From the NCBI GenBank assembly GCA_946479725.1, contig CAMLHB010000099.1:1-8333 (forward strand): a stretch of DNA of 8,333 nt. The letters run 5' to 3'. This document shows positions 7,420-8,333 of this stretch, piece by piece. Both the position numbers and the translations under genes were made by a program. The DNA is from an uncultured Actinomycetes bacterium. Its GTDB lineage: Bacteria > Actinomycetota > Thermoleophilia > Solirubrobacterales > 70-9. Positions within the stretch are counted from its first letter, which is position 1; each line of letters starts with the position of its first letter. Under the pieces are notes generated by a model that worked only from the letters and a program-made list of their open reading frames with translations, did no database searches and was not told the DNA's origin.

Positions 7420-8333
7420 ATGGCGCCGGGCCTCGACGGCCTGCCGGCGGCAGAGCGCGAGGTCGACGCCTCCGGCCCGGTCGCCGAGTTCCTGCGCTCG
7501 CTCTCACCCTGGGTCCTCTTCCGGCTGCGGCTGGGCCTGCGGGCCTTCGCGTGGCTGCCCTTCCCCGGGCGCTTCTGCCGGCTCGACCCGGCGGCGGCGT
7601 ACGAGTACCTCGTCCGCCTCGACCGCTCGCGCTTCCCCCTCCACCACGAGCTGCTGATGATGGCGAAGATCTTCTCGACCCTTGGCTACGCGGTGGTCCC
7701 GGAGGTGGAGGCGCGAATCGGGACCGAGATCAGATGCGCGCTGGCCGACGGCTCGCTGCCCGCCCCGGCCGGCACCCTCGGCGACACCCGCCCTCAGGGC
7801 GAGGGAGAGGAATGCGACGTGGTCATCGTCGGCTCCGGTGCCGGCGGCGCCGTCGCCGCGGCGACTTTGGCGGAGGCGGGGCTCGACGTCATCGTGCTCG
7901 AGGCCGGCGGCCACTACAACCGCGACAACTACCCCGCCGGCCGGCTGGACGCGATCGCCACCCTCTACCGCGAAGCGGGCCTGACGATCGCCGCCGGCAA
8001 CCCGCCGATCCCGATTCCCGTCGCCAGGGCGGTCGGGGGCACCACGGTGATCAACTCCGGCACCTGCTTCCGGGCCCCGGACCAAATCCTCAAGAACTGG
8101 CGCCAGGAGTTCGGCCTCTCCTGGGCGGACGGGCTCGACGCCGACTACGCTGAGGCCGAGGAGTTCCTGCGGGTGACCCAGCTCGACCCCGCGCGGATGG
8201 GCCGCAACGGGCAACTGGCGATGGAGGGCGCCGAAGCGCTCGGCGCCAGCGGCGCGCCGATCCACCGCAACGCCGGCAACTGCGTCCAGTGCAGCTCCTG
8301 TCCCTTCGGCTGTGCGATCGACGCCAAGCAGGG
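7420..8333 (+). CDS. GMC-family FAD-dependent oxidoreductase (alcohol oxidase/dehydrogenase-like), 3' truncated
   Basis: About 304 residues are visible and the frame is still open at the window end. The first ~125 residues are helical and resemble the N-terminal extension of long-chain-alcohol-oxidase-like GMC proteins. The FAD fold follows: VVIVGSGAGG with glycines at 138, 140, 142 and 143, and LEAGGHY with E161 to hold the FAD ribose. VGGTTVINSG at 205-214 is the second GMC signature region. NCVQCSSCPFGC places cysteines at 288, 291, 294 and 298, just before an AKQ motif. The catalytic His of the C-terminal domain is beyond the window. The substrate is probably an alcohol or similar hydroxyl compound, not identifiable here. 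ATG 7420 is the first usable start, but similarity to the family seems to extend upstream (GLSAAEQRTLSAICAA from about 7372), where there is no ATG, GTG or TTG in frame back to the TGA at 7357. The real start is therefore uncertain. Confidence 0.85.
   Translation, partial: MAPGLDGLPAAEREVDASGPVAEFLRSLSPWVLFRLRLGLRAFAWLPFPGRFCRLDPAAAYEYLVRLDRSRFPLHHELLMMAKIFSTLGYAVVPEVEARIGTEIRCALADGSLPAPAGTLGDTRPQGEGEECDVVIVGSGAGGAVAAATLAEAGLDVIVLEAGGHYNRDNYPAGRLDAIATLYREAGLTIAAGNPPIPIPVARAVGGTTVINSGTCFRAPDQILKNWRQEFGLSWADGLDADYAEAEEFLRVTQLDPARMGRNGQLAMEGAEALGASGAPIHRNAGNCVQCSSCPFGCAIDAKQ

Noticed and set aside
7504..8265. A 253-codon open frame on the minus strand opposite the GMC oxidoreductase
   Set aside because: The plus strand has the FAD-binding and GMC signatures in order. 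The antisense frame has only shadow composition.

Overview
The window is about 70% GC, gene-dense, and has no insertion sequence, phage gene, CRISPR array, rRNA or tRNA that I can see. GC-rich third codon positions, a gatC-gatA-gatB order, a type II NADH dehydrogenase followed by a small membrane zinc-ribbon protein, and a GMC oxidoreductase with a Cys-rich motif suggest a high-GC actinomycete. Solirubrobacterales/Thermoleophilia is my best guess; this is inference from protein style, not a database result.

Layout. (1) Positions 1-1867, plus strand: the C-terminal half of a multi-membrane-span GT-C (PMT/ArnT-like) glycosyltransferase overlaps by 37 bases a DUF2304-like plus GT2 fusion protein of the polyprenyl-phosphate sugar synthase type. 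Together they look like a donor-synthase and membrane-transferase pair for lipid-linked sugar transfer. (2) Positions 1868-1970: a long near-perfect inverted repeat fills the gap between convergent genes, probably a bidirectional terminator or a palindromic repeat element. (3) Positions 1969-6748, minus strand, transcribed as gatC, gatA, gatB, ndh (NDH-2), then a small membrane zinc-ribbon protein. The three gat genes are tightly coupled and encode the amidotransferase that makes Gln-tRNA(Gln) and/or Asn-tRNA(Asn). ndh has its own 60-base upstream gap with a striking A/T-rich palindrome over a plausible promoter. (4) Positions 6749-6915: a divergent intergenic region with nested inverted repeats and candidate leaderless -10 boxes on each side. 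(5) Positions 6916-8333, plus strand: a small four-span membrane protein, then a GMC-family FAD oxidoreductase cut by the window end. The conserved N-terminus of the latter begins upstream of any usable start codon and in the same frame as the membrane protein.

Most genes are ordinary housekeeping or metabolic genes. I do not see a convincing new defence or mobile system. The items most worth checking are the long inverted repeat with a clean 9-base slippage deletion, the palindrome upstream of ndh, the structured divergent intergenic region, and the start problem and cysteine cluster of the GMC oxidoreductase.
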